Source: Myxocyprinus asiaticus
Lineage: Eukaryota; Chordata; Actinopteri; Cypriniformes; Catostomidae
Assembly: GCF_019703515.2 (NCBI RefSeq)
Contig: NC_059372.1
Location: 24,588,931-24,652,930, forward strand
Direction: 5' to 3'
Length of the DNA: 64,000 nt
The translations under genes were made by a program, and so were the position numbers. Below, one piece after another: positions 58,301 to 64,000 of the stretch. Position 1 is the first letter of the stretch, and each line of letters starts with the position of its first letter. The notes below the pieces were generated by a model, which saw only the letters and a list, made by a program, of their open reading frames with translations, was not told the origin of the DNA and searched no databases.

Positions 58301-58648
58301 AATGGCTTTGTGTGTGACAGATGAGCTACTGCCCACTGATCATATTTGCATTCAAATCAACAAAACAGCAAACATAGTCTGGAGCATTAAAATAGCCTGA
58401 TGTAAACACATGGTCTTGATATAGTAGTGTGTAACGTGATTCCTGTCTGCAGTATGACTATGCTGTCTGACCTGTGGGATGTAGTACTGCCCTGTCTGTG
58501 AATGGAAGGGCATGGGTGCCATGGTCATCATGATGGGCTGATTTGGGGGATAGATCGCTGCCGTGGGGGTCTGAGATGTGGGCCGAATGGGAGGGTTGTT
58601 GCTTGGAATGGTGGGCCGGGCTGTTTGCATCTGCGTCCGCTGGAAAAA
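21351..58648 (-). CDS. eif4g3: Eukaryotic translation initiation factor 4 gamma 3, 29 exons, 5' end missing
   Basis: I joined 29 minus-strand exons, each with GT/AG borders and matching codon phase: 58472-58648, 57608-57722, 55036-55139, 54797-54922, 51972-52062, 50429-51211, 50220-50299, 49379-49598, 49137-49261, 44218-44337, 43759-43914, 43360-43557, 42860-43006, 42087-42323, 41226-41330, 38181-38319, 37938-38014, 37001-37097, 36717-36837, 28034-28248, 27740-27858, 27394-27566, 26822-26947, 26613-26694, 26297-26395, 25980-26126, 25800-25881, 21956-22102 and 21351-21532. The total is about 1,529 codons plus TGA. The protein is the scaffold that brings PABP, eIF4E, eIF4A and eIF3 together on capped mRNA. 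Domain order is PABP site, eIF4E site, MIF4G, MA3, W2. Segments such as [14 protein letters not shown] and NPTPPVGRP favour eIF4G3 over eIF4G1. The first exon (about 10 residues in relatives) was not found. The acceptor of exon 37938-38014 was chosen by phase. Confidence 0.96.
21752..21881. repeat. Near-perfect hairpin MITE in the last eif4g3 intron
   Basis: Arms of about 44 bases (21752-21795 and 21838-21881) are inverted copies: GGGATAATATACAGTCAGCC at the left, with the complement GGCTGACTGTATATTATCCC at the right. The loop is about 42 bases. The whole hairpin lies in the 423-bp intron 21533-21955. Confidence 0.85.
22338..24490 (-). mobile_element. GACTAGTC-type hAT-like element, with nested MITE
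   Basis: 22338-22400 is the reverse complement of about 34258-34330 (AGACTAGTTTAATAAACGGT here). 23450-23530 is the reverse complement of about 34005-34075 (CCTCAGGCAGCGCATGC, GAAAATGTCCTCTCGC here). The other end is near 24425-24490 (GACTAGTCGACTCCAAAATG). The copy lies opposite in orientation to that at 33385-34330 and is longer because of an insertion at about 22567-23430. Confidence 0.6.
22567..23432. mobile_element. MITE with GGTTGCACCAGCT ends, nested in the previous element
   Basis: The left end, GGGTTGCACCAGCTGTGTGTAAG, is mirrored by CTTACGTATAGCTGGTGCAACC at the right. Sub-terminal blocks are also mirrored (GTTGGGACGTAAAGTTCACAC against GTGCCCATTTACGCCACAAC, loosely). There is no coding capacity. 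The superfamily is not assigned. Confidence 0.6.
24491..25799. other. eif4g3: eif4g3 intron remainder, no gene seen
   Basis: AT-rich intron DNA. It contains an (ATT)n array at 24931-24964 and no recognised transposon ends. Short open frames on both strands lack any family resemblance. Confidence 0.5.
24931..24964. repeat. (ATT)n microsatellite
   Basis: About 11 uninterrupted ATT units. Confidence 0.95.
26297..28248 (-). other. eif4g3: eif4g3 exons for the MA3 (HEAT-2) domain and its lead-in
   Basis: Exon 28034-28248 encodes a charged linker ([15 protein letters not shown]). MA3 begins in 27740-27858 ([20 protein letters not shown]) and runs through 27394-27566 ([20 protein letters not shown]), 26822-26947 ([19 protein letters not shown]), 26613-26694 and 26297-26395 ([17 protein letters not shown]). 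It is the second eIF4A-binding module of vertebrate eIF4G1 and eIF4G3. Confidence 0.94.
27574..27603. repeat. (CA)15 microsatellite directly upstream of an eif4g3 exon
   Basis: Fifteen AC units on the plus strand. In the eif4g3 transcript this is a (UG)n tract that ends five bases before the acceptor AG at 27567-27568 of exon 27394-27566. It takes the place of the usual polypyrimidine tract. Confidence 0.95.
28249..28715. other. eif4g3 intron, repeat-derived but unassigned
   Basis: The plus-strand open stretch starting near 28339 ([16 protein letters not shown]) has no family resemblance to me. It leads directly into the LINE remnant and may be its 5' UTR or start. Confidence 0.35.
29093..29553 (-). 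mobile_element. tRNA-derived SINE, copy 1
   Basis: In minus orientation the head reads GGCCTGGGTAGCTCAGCGAG (A-box-like) and contains a B-box-like GAGTTCAAATCC. The body runs to an A-rich tail on the left. The flanking direct repeat CAAATTCAA occurs at 29084-29092 and 29554-29562. It sits inside the LINE remnant. Not a functional tRNA gene. Confidence 0.82.
30351..30410. repeat. (TA)30 microsatellite
   Basis: Sixty bases of alternating TA followed by a run of A, inside the LINE remnant. This is a candidate for cruciform formation and for assembly error. Confidence 0.95.
30970..31427 (+). mobile_element. tRNA-derived SINE, copy 2
   Basis: Plus orientation. The head GGGCCTGGGTAGCTCAGCGA and the B-box-like GATTCGAATCC lead to a tail AAAATCAAAAAACAAAAC. 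The direct repeat ATATTATTA occurs at 30961-30969 and 31428-31436. It splits the LINE RT between ITYIINR and the following block. Removing it restores the order of RT motifs. Confidence 0.85.
32803..32988. mobile_element. Solo right end of a Sleeping Beauty-type Tc1 element
   Basis: GACATCATTTTCTGGAATTTTCCAAGCTG is followed by AACTTACTGAATGTAAACTTC, CCACTGGAATTGTGATATAA, and finally GTGTATGTAAACTTCTGACTTC. It carries both inner and outer direct repeats of the IR/DR arrangement seen in the salmonid-type Tc1 group. No left end or transposase is nearby. Confidence 0.75.
33025..33275. repeat. Teleost dispersed repeat (CATTTAGCAGACGCTTTTATCC type)
   Basis: The stretch TTTAGTCATTTAGCAGACGC followed by TTTTATCCAAAGCGACTTAC is a sequence seen across fish genomes. 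Copy boundaries are approximate and the family class was not resolved. Confidence 0.55.
33385..34330 (+). mobile_element. GACTAGTC-type hAT-like non-autonomous element
   Basis: The ends resemble each other inverted: TAGGGATGTAAGCTACGACT at the left, and GACTAGTCTCGCACATACCT at the right. Internal GTCGACTAG motifs recur. It shares long segments in opposite orientation with 22338-24490. A G17 run sits at 34224-34240. Confidence 0.65.
34224..34240. repeat. G17 homopolymer
   Basis: Seventeen consecutive G on the plus strand. It can form G-quadruplex structures and is prone to sequencing-length error. Confidence 0.95.
34399..35980 (+). mobile_element. Tc1-like transposon, nearly intact, with long terminal inverted repeats
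   Basis: TA-flanked (34397-34398 and 35981-35982). The ends start CAGGTGCATCTCAATAAATT, and the inverted repeats run about 210 bases with few mismatches (left 34399-34610, right about 35770-35980). The whole is 1,582 bp, normal for an autonomous Tc1. The transposase lies between them in plus orientation. It sits in an eif4g3 intron, antisense to the gene. It is the best-preserved DNA transposon of the window. Confidence 0.95.
34662..35700 (+). pseudogene. Tc1-like transposase, one-base frameshift near the C-terminus
   Basis: The frame is open from 34662 to 35573. It reads a paired-like helix-turn-helix region ([18 protein letters not shown]), then a second DNA-binding part ([12 protein letters not shown]). 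The catalytic domain has [27 protein letters not shown] and [18 protein letters not shown], giving all three residues of the D, D34, E triad. An A7 run at about 35560-35566 shifts the frame and ends it early. In the next frame the expected tail continues ([15 protein letters not shown]) to AKGAPTKY and TGA at 35700. The true start may be the internal methionine of MGKTADLT at 34699. Six A would keep the frame open. Confidence 0.9.
35992..36372. mobile_element. MITE with CCAGTGTCAGAAATTAAC-type ends
   Basis: Left ACCAGTGTCAGAAATTAAC, right complement GACCAGGGTCAATAAATGGC. The interior holds GGGGCA-containing blocks like the fragment at 16536-16600. There is no coding capacity. Confidence 0.5.
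36374..36550. repeat. Palindromic MITE
   Basis: Left CACACTGTTATTAAAGCTC with TTTGAAAAAC is mirrored by GTTTTTCAAATAAAAC and GAGCTTAAATAACAGTGTGTG. The arms are about 45 bases with a CAACAACAAACG-containing loop. It adjoins the previous MITE and lies 165 bases downstream (transcript sense: upstream) of the eif4g3 exon border at 36717. Confidence 0.65.
36717..38014 (-). other. eif4g3: eif4g3 exons of the linker between MIF4G and MA3
   Basis: Exon 37938-38014 reads [20 protein letters not shown]. Exon 37001-37097 reads [17 protein letters not shown]. Exon 36717-36837 reads [16 protein letters not shown]. For 37938-38014 the start was chosen because only this AG gives the incoming phase; the CAG four bases further upstream would lead to a stop. 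Confidence 0.85.
37325..37700. repeat. Dispersed repeat with TTAAAGCTGAAGTGTGTA-type end
   Basis: Positions from about 37335 (TTTAAGCTGAAGTGTGTATT) share order with 44641-44760 and, inverted, with about 51420-51662 (ACACACATCAGCTTTAAGGA). Three copies therefore lie in three eif4g3 introns. Family not recognised. Confidence 0.55.
38508..39200. other. eif4g3 intron, AT-rich, possible hAT fragment at 39090-39190
   Basis: Has a short AAT repeat (38511-38531). Motifs near 39100-39175 (GGTACCGAAG, AGTACCGGTAAACC) resemble the ends of the element at 14220-15392. No full copy can be delimited. Confidence 0.4.
39245..39415. repeat. Second copy of the repeat at 7310-7470
   Basis: Shares AGGTTGTT, GGTATATGTCTTC-like, ATTCCTGGTGAAGTACTACA and CCAATCAGA blocks with the phc2 intron copy, in the same orientation. 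Confidence 0.55.
39963..40457. mobile_element. hAT-type MITE with CAGTGTTGGG ends
   Basis: Starts CAGTGTTGGGCAAGTTAC and ends CCCAACACTG. The interior is dominated by TAATTAC-type words. The flanking 8-mers TTCACACC and GTCGCACC agree at six of eight positions, as for an old hAT target duplication. The type is widespread in fish. Confidence 0.72.
40466..41225. other. eif4g3 intron, no gene seen
   Basis: AT-rich. Only short open frames without family resemblance and no recognised transposon ends. The donor of exon 41226-41330 closes it. Confidence 0.5.
41331..42086. other. eif4g3 intron, no gene or repeat recognised
   Basis: Intron between exons 41226-41330 and 42087-42323. No transposon ends or coding segments were recognised. 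Confidence 0.5.
43085..43330. repeat. Dispersed fish repeat with a 44-base-arm hairpin
   Basis: The arms 43131-43174 and 43213-43256 are inverted copies (AAAAGGAGATGCTAGGCAGA left, complement TCTGCCAAACATCTCCTTTT right) around a 38-base loop. Flanking TTTCTTTCTTCCACAGAACAC and GGAACAACATGATAGTGAGT are typical of a repeat common in cyprinids. It fills most of the 353-bp intron between exons 42860-43006 and 43360-43557. Confidence 0.78.
45478..46650 (-). mobile_element. Tc1-like transposon, degenerate, minus orientation
   Basis: Ends CACTGCCTGGCCAAAAAAG and the complement of TGGCCAGGCAGTG, both flanked by TA (45476-45477 and 46651-46652). Length 1,173 bp. Minus-strand transposase pieces: [25 protein letters not shown] (46450-46370, the HTH region), then [18 protein letters not shown], then a [17 protein letters not shown] block near 45925-45880. 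Deletions and frameshifts remove a continuous ORF. Confidence 0.85.
47248..48830. mobile_element. hAT-like element with GGTGTCAAACTC ends
   Basis: Left AGGTGTCAAACTCGCTTCA, right GTTTGACACCCTTTT. The interior includes a second repeat near 47965-48180 (AGGGCTAAAACAATTAGT with ATCGACAACGTCGACAAT). No transposase frame was recognised. Boundaries are approximate. Confidence 0.5.
49137..49261 (-). other. eif4g3: eif4g3 exon carrying the eIF4E-binding motif
   Basis: The exon reads [18 protein letters not shown] and continues [22 protein letters not shown] fits the canonical Y-x4-L-hydrophobic motif that docks on the dorsal face of eIF4E. The exon keeps phase with both neighbours (2 and 0). Confidence 0.95.
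49336..49369. repeat. (AG)n microsatellite next to an eif4g3 donor
   Basis: About 17 AG units on the plus strand. In the eif4g3 transcript this is a (UC)n tract starting about nine bases after the GU of the donor of exon 49379-49598. Confidence 0.95.
50295..50397. repeat. About 52-bp tandem duplication spanning an eif4g3 splice acceptor
   Basis: Copy 1 is 50295-50345 and copy 2 is 50348-50397, each TGTAGCTGTAGCAACCCAC, then AAAG.CTTTT, then TTATTTTATTGACCA. On the minus strand each copy contains GTTGCTACAG followed by CTACA. The used acceptor is the one next to exon 50220-50299 (exon starts at 50299). The upstream duplicate would read into an in-frame stop. Confidence 0.85.
51420..51662. repeat. 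Third copy of the GCTGAAGTGTGTA repeat, inverted
   Basis: The end CATTACACACATCAGCTTTAAGG matches the inverted starts of the copies at 37325 and 44641. TTGACAAACAGTTAGTCCCACCCC inside also echoes the 37540-37560 GGGTGGGACC block, inverted. Confidence 0.5.
52338..53421. mobile_element. MITE with GGGTCTCATTCACTAA-type ends
   Basis: Left ATGGGTCTCATTCACTAACT, right complement TTTGTGAATGAGACTGTG. Interior about 1.05 kb, AT-rich, with no transposase. Lies between eif4g3 exons 51972-52062 and 54797-54922. Confidence 0.5.
54212..54631 (-). mobile_element. tRNA-derived SINE, copy 3, with 15-bp target duplication
   Basis: Minus orientation. It is the same family as the copies at 29093 and 30970, with A-box-like TAGCTCAGCGAG and B-box-like GAGTTCGAATCC. 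A perfect 15-bp duplication ATTACATTGGCTTTT flanks it (54197-54211 and 54632-54646). The clean duplication suggests the youngest of the three. It lies in an eif4g3 intron. Confidence 0.9.
55512..55885. mobile_element. MITE with GCGTTTACATG ends
   Basis: Starts TGAGCGCGTTTACATGCCCG and ends GCATGTAAACTGACTCA. Repeated CATGTAAAC words lie inside. Non-coding. Confidence 0.55.
55920..56753. mobile_element. 834-bp hAT-type element with perfect 8-bp target duplication
   Basis: Ends TAGTGCTGTCA and the complement of TAGAGCTGTCA. The duplication ATTAAGAA occurs at 55912-55919 and 56754-56761 without mismatch. No transposase frame. A GCGATTAATCGCA palindrome sits near the left end. Confidence 0.88.
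56804..57341 (+). mobile_element. Internally deleted Tc1-like element
   Basis: The start CACTAACTTAGCACTTTATTACG and the end CCTAATATAGTGCTCGGTAAG are decayed inverted ends of the family also seen at 60578-63540. Only the N-terminal half of the transposase remains, in plus orientation ([24 protein letters not shown], then [20 protein letters not shown], then CRTLRRMG). The catalytic half is deleted. Confidence 0.75.
57342..57607. other. eif4g3 intron, no gene seen
   Basis: AT-rich stretch between the deleted Tc1 and the donor of exon 57608-57722. Confidence 0.4.
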
Positions 58649-58896
58649 CTGTGAGAAAAAATGTGTGAGATCAGTTAAGCAGCTAAACTTTGGAAATGTT
58701 AGGGAACTCCTAAGTGTAACATTTCAGTACTGCAGTGCATCAAAGACCACATCGGAGCACTTCAAAGAAGTCCCCTAAGACATAAACACGTTTTACTTTG
58801 CAACGCATCAAAACAATTATTAATGTTGAGGCATGCAAGAAACAAAGACAAGACACATCATCCTAAGTAACATGCAGTTAAAATATTACAGAGATA

Positions 58897-59125
58897 CAGT
58901 TGAAGTCAGATGTTTACATACACTTGTGATGAAAGAAATAAAAGCTGAAATAAATCATTCTCTATACTATTATTCTGACATTTCACATTCTTAAAATAAA
59001 GTAGTGATCCTAACTGACCTAAGACAGGGAATGTTTTTTTTTATTTTTATTAAATGTCAGGAATTGTGAAAAACTAAGTTTAAATGTATTTGGCTAAGGT
59101 GTATGTAAACTTCTGACATCAACGG
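58897..59125. mobile_element. Sleeping Beauty-like MITE
   Basis: Starts CAGTTGAAGTCAGATGTTTA and ends GTATGTAAACTTCTGACATC with CAACGG, flanked by TA (58895-58896 and 59126-59127). 229 bp, no coding. The ends match the same group as the solo right end at 32803-32988. Confidence 0.85.
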
Positions 59126-59153
59126 TATTTAAGCTACCAACTGACCCAATATA

Positions 59154-59935
59154 CACCGATCAGCCACAACATTAAAACCAACTGCCTAATATTGTGTAGG
59201 TCCCCCTCGTGCCGCCAAAACAGTGCCAACCTGCATCTCAGAGAAGCTTTCTGAGATGCTATTCTTCTCACCAAAATTGTACAGTGTGGTTATCTGAGTT
59301 ATCATAGACTTTGTCAGTTCTAACCATTCTGGCCATTCTCTGTTGACCTCTCTTATCAACAAGGCATTTCCATCCACAGAACTGATGATTTTGTTTTTGG
59401 CACCATTAGGAGTAAATTCTAGAGACTGTTGTGCATGAAAATCCCAGGACATCAACAGTTACAGAAGTACTCAAACCAGTCCATCTGGCACCAAAAATCA
59501 TGCCACGCTTCCATTCATGTGTGCATTAATTGAAGCTCCTGACCTGTATCTGCATAATTTCATGCACTACACTGCTGCCACATGATTGGCTGATTAGATC
59601 ATCACATGGATGACTGTTGGTACCAGACGGGCTGGTTTGAGTATTTCTGTAACTGCTGATCTCCTGGGATTTTCACGCACAACAGTCTCTAGAATTTACT
59701 CCAAATGGTGCCAAAAACAAAAAACATCCAGTGATCATCAATTCTGTGGACGGAAATGCCTGGTTGATGAGAGAGGTGAACAGAGAATGGCCAGACTGGT
59801 TTGAACTGACAATGTCTACGGTTACTCGGATAACAACTCTGCACAATTGTGGTGAGAAGAATAGCATCTCAGAATGGTATTCTGAGATGCGGGTTGGTGC
59901 AAATGTAAATATCACGATATGCATATCAAAAGGGC
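59154..59935. mobile_element. Fold-back Tc1-like derivative (inverted 5' halves)
   Basis: Starts CACCGATCAGCCACAACATT after TA at 59152-59153. The left arm holds transposase N-terminal sequence in minus orientation (DERG-like region near 59340-59360). The right arm from about 59605 holds the same part in plus orientation ([20 protein letters not shown], then CLVDERGEQRMARLV). No catalytic half and no clear right terminus. Confidence 0.65.
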
Positions 59936-61018
59936 TTGTGATAATACTTTAAAAAGTAACATTTATGGTGACGCAGATTGCCAAGAATAGACTGAGCATG
60001 CGATTGTCATTTGGTGTGTGTGTGCAGTGTGCATAGATGCAGATCCAAAGCTTGAGATATTCCCCATTCATTTTCTCCATGTTATTTCAACATTAACAGA
60101 TTGGGCTATTACATGAGACGATTATACATTTTAGTACGTTTTCTGTGTGTCTATGTGCAATTTGGAATAAAAGAAAACTATGACTGTGATCTCTGGGACG
60201 CAAGTCCTTTTTTCCTTCCAATAAACTTCAGTATATTTGGGTGGTGTGTTCCAATCTTCTGTGGGATCCGATGACTTCATCATAGGATTATTGCATTGCA
60301 TATAGAATATAGCATTATCCAACTACTTATAGCATATCGCATTTTTCCTCCATACCATGCAGCCCTAGTGCACATCAATGAAAATGAAAATGAAAATGAA
60401 AAAAAAAAAAAAATGTAGGGAAACATCTTCTATTTTTAAATAGATTTTTAATCAATGACTTTAAAATATTTAATCGACTTGGCTACAATAGCTGTTTGGA
60501 TGAAATGATGGTTCCTCTGATTTAAAAACAACAACTTTTGAGCCTTTTCAGAGCAAACACATTACCATCAATATATACACTCACTGGCCACTTTATTAGG
60601 TACACCTGTAAATCTACTTATTCATGCCATTATCTAATCAGCCAATCAGCTTCAGTTAATGTTCACATCAACCATCAGAATGGTGAAACAATTTATCTCA
60701 GTGATTTAGACCCTTTTATTTTCACGCACAACAGACTCTAGTGTAAAGAGAAAGGTGCGAAAAACAAAAAACATTCAGTGAGCAGTTCTGTGGGTGAAAA
60801 CGGCTTGTTAATGACAGAGGTCAGAGGAGAATGGCCAGACTGGTCCAAACTGACAGGAAGGTGACAGTAACCCAAATGACCACACATTACAACAGTTCTA
60901 TGCAGAAAAGCATTTCCGAACATACAACACATCGAACATTGAGGCAGATGGGCTACAGCAGCAGAAGACCCCTCCAGGTACCAATACTGTCAGCTTAGAA
61001 CAGGAAACTGAGGCTGCA

Positions 61019-62443
61019 GTGGGCACAGACTCAGTGGCTGAAGCTACAGAGGTTAGTTCACTCTCCGTCTCTGTAGCGGATGTAACCCGATCCTTTCGAT
61101 GGGTGAATATCCGTAAAGCCGCGGGTCCAGACAGCATTCCGTGCCGCGTCATCAGAGCGTGCGCGAACCAACTGGCTGGTGTTTTTATGGACATTTTCAA
61201 CCTTTCCCTCTCTTTGTCTGTAGTCCCCACATGCTTTAAAACATCCACCATTGTGCCTGTACCAAAGCAATCCAAAATCACTTGCTTAAATGACTGGCAT
61301 CCTGTTGCTCTGACCCCCATCATCAGCAAATGCTTTGAGAGACTAATCAGAGATTACATCTGCTCTGTGCTGCCTCCATCACTGGACCCACTGCAGTTTG
61401 CTTACCGCAACAACCGCTCCACCGATGATGTCATTGCGTCTACAATACACACTGCTCTCTCCCACCTGGAAAAAAGGAACACTTATGTGAGAATGCTGTT
61501 TGTAGACTACAGCTCAGCATTCAACACCATAGTGCCCTCCAAGCTTGATGAGAAACTCCGGGCTCTGGGCTTAAACAGCTTGCTGTGCAGCTGGATCTTG
61601 GACTTCCTGTCAAGCAGACGCCAGGTGATTAGAATGGGCAGTAACATCTCCTCATCACTGACCCTCAACACTGGAGCCCCACAGGGCTGTGTTCTTAGCC
61701 CACTCCTGTACTCCCTGTACACACATGACTGTGTGGCAACACACAGCTCCAATGCCATCATTAAGTTTGCTGATGATACGATGGTGGTAGGTCTGATCAC
61801 TGACAATGATTAAACAGCCTACAGAGAGGAGGTGCACAATCTGACACGCTGGTGTCAGGAGCACAACCTCTCCCTCAACATCAGTAAGACAAAGCAGCAT
61901 GTGGTGGACTTCAGGAGAAGAGAAAGAGAACACAGTCCCATCACCATCAATGGAGCACCAGTGGAGAGAGTCAGCAGCTTCAAGTTCCTGGGTGTCGGCA
62001 TCACTGAGGAACTCGCATGGTCTGTCCACACTGAGGCCGTTGTGAAGAAGGCTCATCAGCGCCTCTTCTTCCTGAGACAGCTGAGGAAGTTTGGAATGAA
62101 CCGCCACATCCGCACACGGTTCTACACCAGCACTGTAGAGAGCATCCTGACTAGCTGCATCTCCGCTTGGTACGGCAATAGCACCGCCCACAAACACAAA
62201 GCCCTGCAAAGAGTGGTGCGAACTGCCAGACACATCATCGGAGGTGAGCTTCCCTCCCTCCAGGACATAAATACCAGGCGGTGTGTGAAAAAAGCTCGGA
62301 GGATCATCAGAGACTCCAGCCACCCAAGCCATGAGCTGCTCTCACTGCTACCATCAGGCAGGCGGTATCGCAGCATCAGGACCCGCACCAGCCGACTTCA
62401 TGACAGCTTCTTCCCCCAAGCAATCAGACTTTTGAACTCTTGA
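61019..62443 (+). pseudogene. L2-like reverse transcriptase with a single in-frame stop
   Basis: One frame of 475 codons, the first few upstream of the LINE boundary. RT landmarks: [31 protein letters not shown] (DWHP for the usual DYRP), [51 protein letters not shown] and [14 protein letters not shown]. After a TAA at 61811-61813 the same frame continues (AYREEVHNLTRWCQEHNLSL, then FKFLGV) to LLPSGRRYRSI and ends RLLNS, TGA. Apart from the stop, the RT core residues are present. Endonuclease is missing through 5' truncation. Confidence 0.88.
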
Positions 62444-62897
62444 TCTCTCAGGATCAATATACATCAGCACTGCACTTTATTACTCTTACTCTTATATCTC
62501 ACACCGGACTATCATAAATTATATTATTATTATATTATATTCTCTCTTAACAACTTACTATCAACCGACAGCCTGAATGTCAATACAGTACAATACAACC
62601 TACTGTACATTTTATATATACTATATATACAATTTTTTATTGTAGAATGTGTATTCTATATTGTGTGTATTGTATAATGTACATTGTATGTTATTATTTG
62701 TATGTTGTGTTATGTGTAATTATGTGTATATTAGATTTTAAATTGTGTTGTGTAAATCTGAAGTTTATTGTAAATTGGTATACGTCTCATCACTGTCACG
62801 ACTACTATGTTGCTCGGAACTGCACCCAAGAATTTCACACACTATAGCACTTGTGTATATGGTTGTGTGACAATAAAAGAGATTTGATTTGATTTTT
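61031..62897 (+). mobile_element. 5'-truncated L2/CR1-type LINE
   Basis: It begins directly with RT sequence, without endonuclease. It ends with a 3' tail AATAAAAGAGATTTGATTTG, a short repeated tail as in L2-type elements. The candidate target repeat is GACTCA on both sides (about 61025-61030 and 62898-62903). It interrupts the Tc1 transposase frame between QT and HQNW. Confidence 0.8.
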
Positions 62898-63540
62898 GAC
62901 TCACCAAAACTGGACAGTAGATGATTGGAAAAACATCACCTGGTCTGACAAATCTGTATTTCTGCGGAGGTACACAAATAGTAGGCCCACTGCAGCCTTA
63001 GTTTCCTGTTCTTGGATGACAGAAGTGGAACCCAATGTGGTCTTCTGCTGTTGTAGCCCATCCTCCTCAAGGTTCGTCGTGTTGCACATTCTGAGATGCT
63101 ATTCTGCACACTACAATTGTACAGAGGGATTATCTGAGTTACCGTAGCCTTTCTGTTAGCTCGAACCAGTCTGGCCATTCTCCGTTGTCCTCTCTCATCA
63201 ACAAGTTGTTTTTGTCCACTGAACTGCCGCTCGCTGGTTTGTTTTTTTGTTTTCCGCACCATTCTCTATACACTCTAGAGACTCTTGTGCATGAAAATCC
63301 CAGGAGATCAGCAGTTACAGAAATACTCAAACCAGCCCGCCTGGCACCAACAATCATGCAACAGTCTAAATCACTGAGATTCACATTTTTCCACAATCTG
63401 ATGGTTGATGTGAACATTAACTGAAGCTCCTGACCCATATCTGCACGATTTTATACATTACACTGCTTCAACACAATTGGCTGATTAGATAATTGAATAA
63501 GTAGATGTACAGGTGTACCAAATGAAGTGGCCAGTCAGTG

Positions 63541-64000
63541 TATTTTAAATATTGTCAACAGGCTGAAAAATATCTAGATATAATTTTTGTAGCCATATCG
63601 CCCAGCCCAGCCCTACTGTGACATAACTAAAGCCTACTGGTGATTAAAAAAAAAGAAAGAAGGTATAAGCCCTTCAATATGCCCCGCATGAAATGAGGAT
63701 TCAATAGGAAATACATCAGGGGACAGAAAACTCCACTTGTCAAATTATTTTTACAGGGTCTTTAAGTACCTGTGTTTAAGCATTCAATAATAAGGGTTCA
63801 ATAACAGTATGGGCTCATGGTGTTGAGTTTGAGGAAAAGGGCTTTTTCTTGTCAATCATGACACTTTACTACCAGCAAACCAAGTCAGTTTCCTTATAGC
63901 ACTCGGAGGACAACTTGCTATTAATAAATCTCAAGATAGACGTCACAAATTCCTGATGACACTGGCATCTCACTTGTTACTATGCAGGCTATCAATGCAT
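63541..64000. other. Upstream eif4g3 intron or flank, no exon seen
   Basis: Contains the complement of a GGCTGGGCGATATG-type MITE end near 63590-63615. No candidate first exon of eif4g3 was recognised. Confidence 0.4.

Larger units (their letters stand above)
54797..58648 (-). other. eif4g3: eif4g3 exons for the N-terminal and PABP-binding region
   Basis: Exons 58472-58648 and 57608-57722 encode a Pro/Gln/Tyr-rich segment ([22 protein letters not shown]). Exons 55036-55139 and 54797-54922 carry KREKKT joined to [17 protein letters not shown], the conserved segment by which eIF4G binds the poly(A)-binding protein. The exon border falls between the threonine and the isoleucine. The reading opens with FFQR, so the initiator methionine lies further upstream. 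Confidence 0.93.
60578..63540. mobile_element. Fold-back Tc1-like element split by an L2-like LINE
   Basis: Both ends carry the CACTCACTGGCCACTTTATT-type terminus, flanked by TA (60576-60577 and 63541-63542). The left arm (60578-61030) has the transposase N-half in plus orientation, ending [11 protein letters not shown] and [10 protein letters not shown]. After the LINE the same reading resumes at 62898 (THQNWTVDDWKNITWSDKSV). It then breaks near 62985 into a minus-oriented copy of the N-half (to 63540). The parent had two inverted N-halves before the LINE arrived. Confidence 0.8.

Noticed and set aside
61655..62332. Minus-strand open frame of 225 residues
   Set aside because: Antisense shadow of the L2-like RT on the plus strand.

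Overview
The window is vertebrate nuclear DNA, almost certainly from a teleost fish and probably a cyprinid-type genome. The evidence is two spliced vertebrate genes whose exons are bounded by GT/AG, and introns packed with fish repeats: Tc1-like elements including Sleeping Beauty-type ends, hAT-type MITEs with 8-bp target duplications, a DIRS1-type tyrosine-recombinase retrotransposon, L2-like LINEs and a tRNA-derived SINE. The species assignment is inference. There are no bacterial features, no CRISPR array and no recognisable viral genes.

Layout. Positions 82-5117 hold a DIRS1-type element on the minus strand with its full terminal and internal inverted-repeat architecture. Positions 5669-11841 hold the last five coding exons of a polyhomeotic-like gene on the plus strand (best match phc2: FCS zinc finger, then a C-terminal SAM domain), with a poly(A) signal at 12581. 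Positions 12606-20000 lie between the genes and are mostly mobile DNA: a Tc1 element split by a hAT-like element, and a decayed second DIRS-like element. From 21351 to 58648 on the minus strand lie 29 phase-consistent coding exons of eIF4G3 (eif4g3). They give about 1,529 codons and lack only the N-terminal exon or exons. The two genes are convergent, tail to tail. Positions 58649-64000 are the upstream eif4g3 intron or flank. They hold a Sleeping Beauty-like MITE and two fold-back Tc1 derivatives, one of them split by a 5'-truncated L2-like LINE.

Function. Phc2 is a subunit of the canonical Polycomb repressive complex 1, where SAM polymerisation compacts chromatin. eIF4G3 is the cap-dependent translation scaffold that binds PABP, eIF4E, eIF4A, eIF3 and Mnk. 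The domain-coding exons for each of these contacts can be read here. The genes are neighbours but there is no sign that they act together.

I found no new protein system. The points most worth a second look are structural: the DIRS internal complementary region, a Tc1 transposase one base from open, an L2 reverse transcriptase with one in-frame stop, nested insertions with clear target duplications, long hairpin MITEs, a duplicated splice acceptor, and UG/UC microsatellites directly against eif4g3 splice sites.
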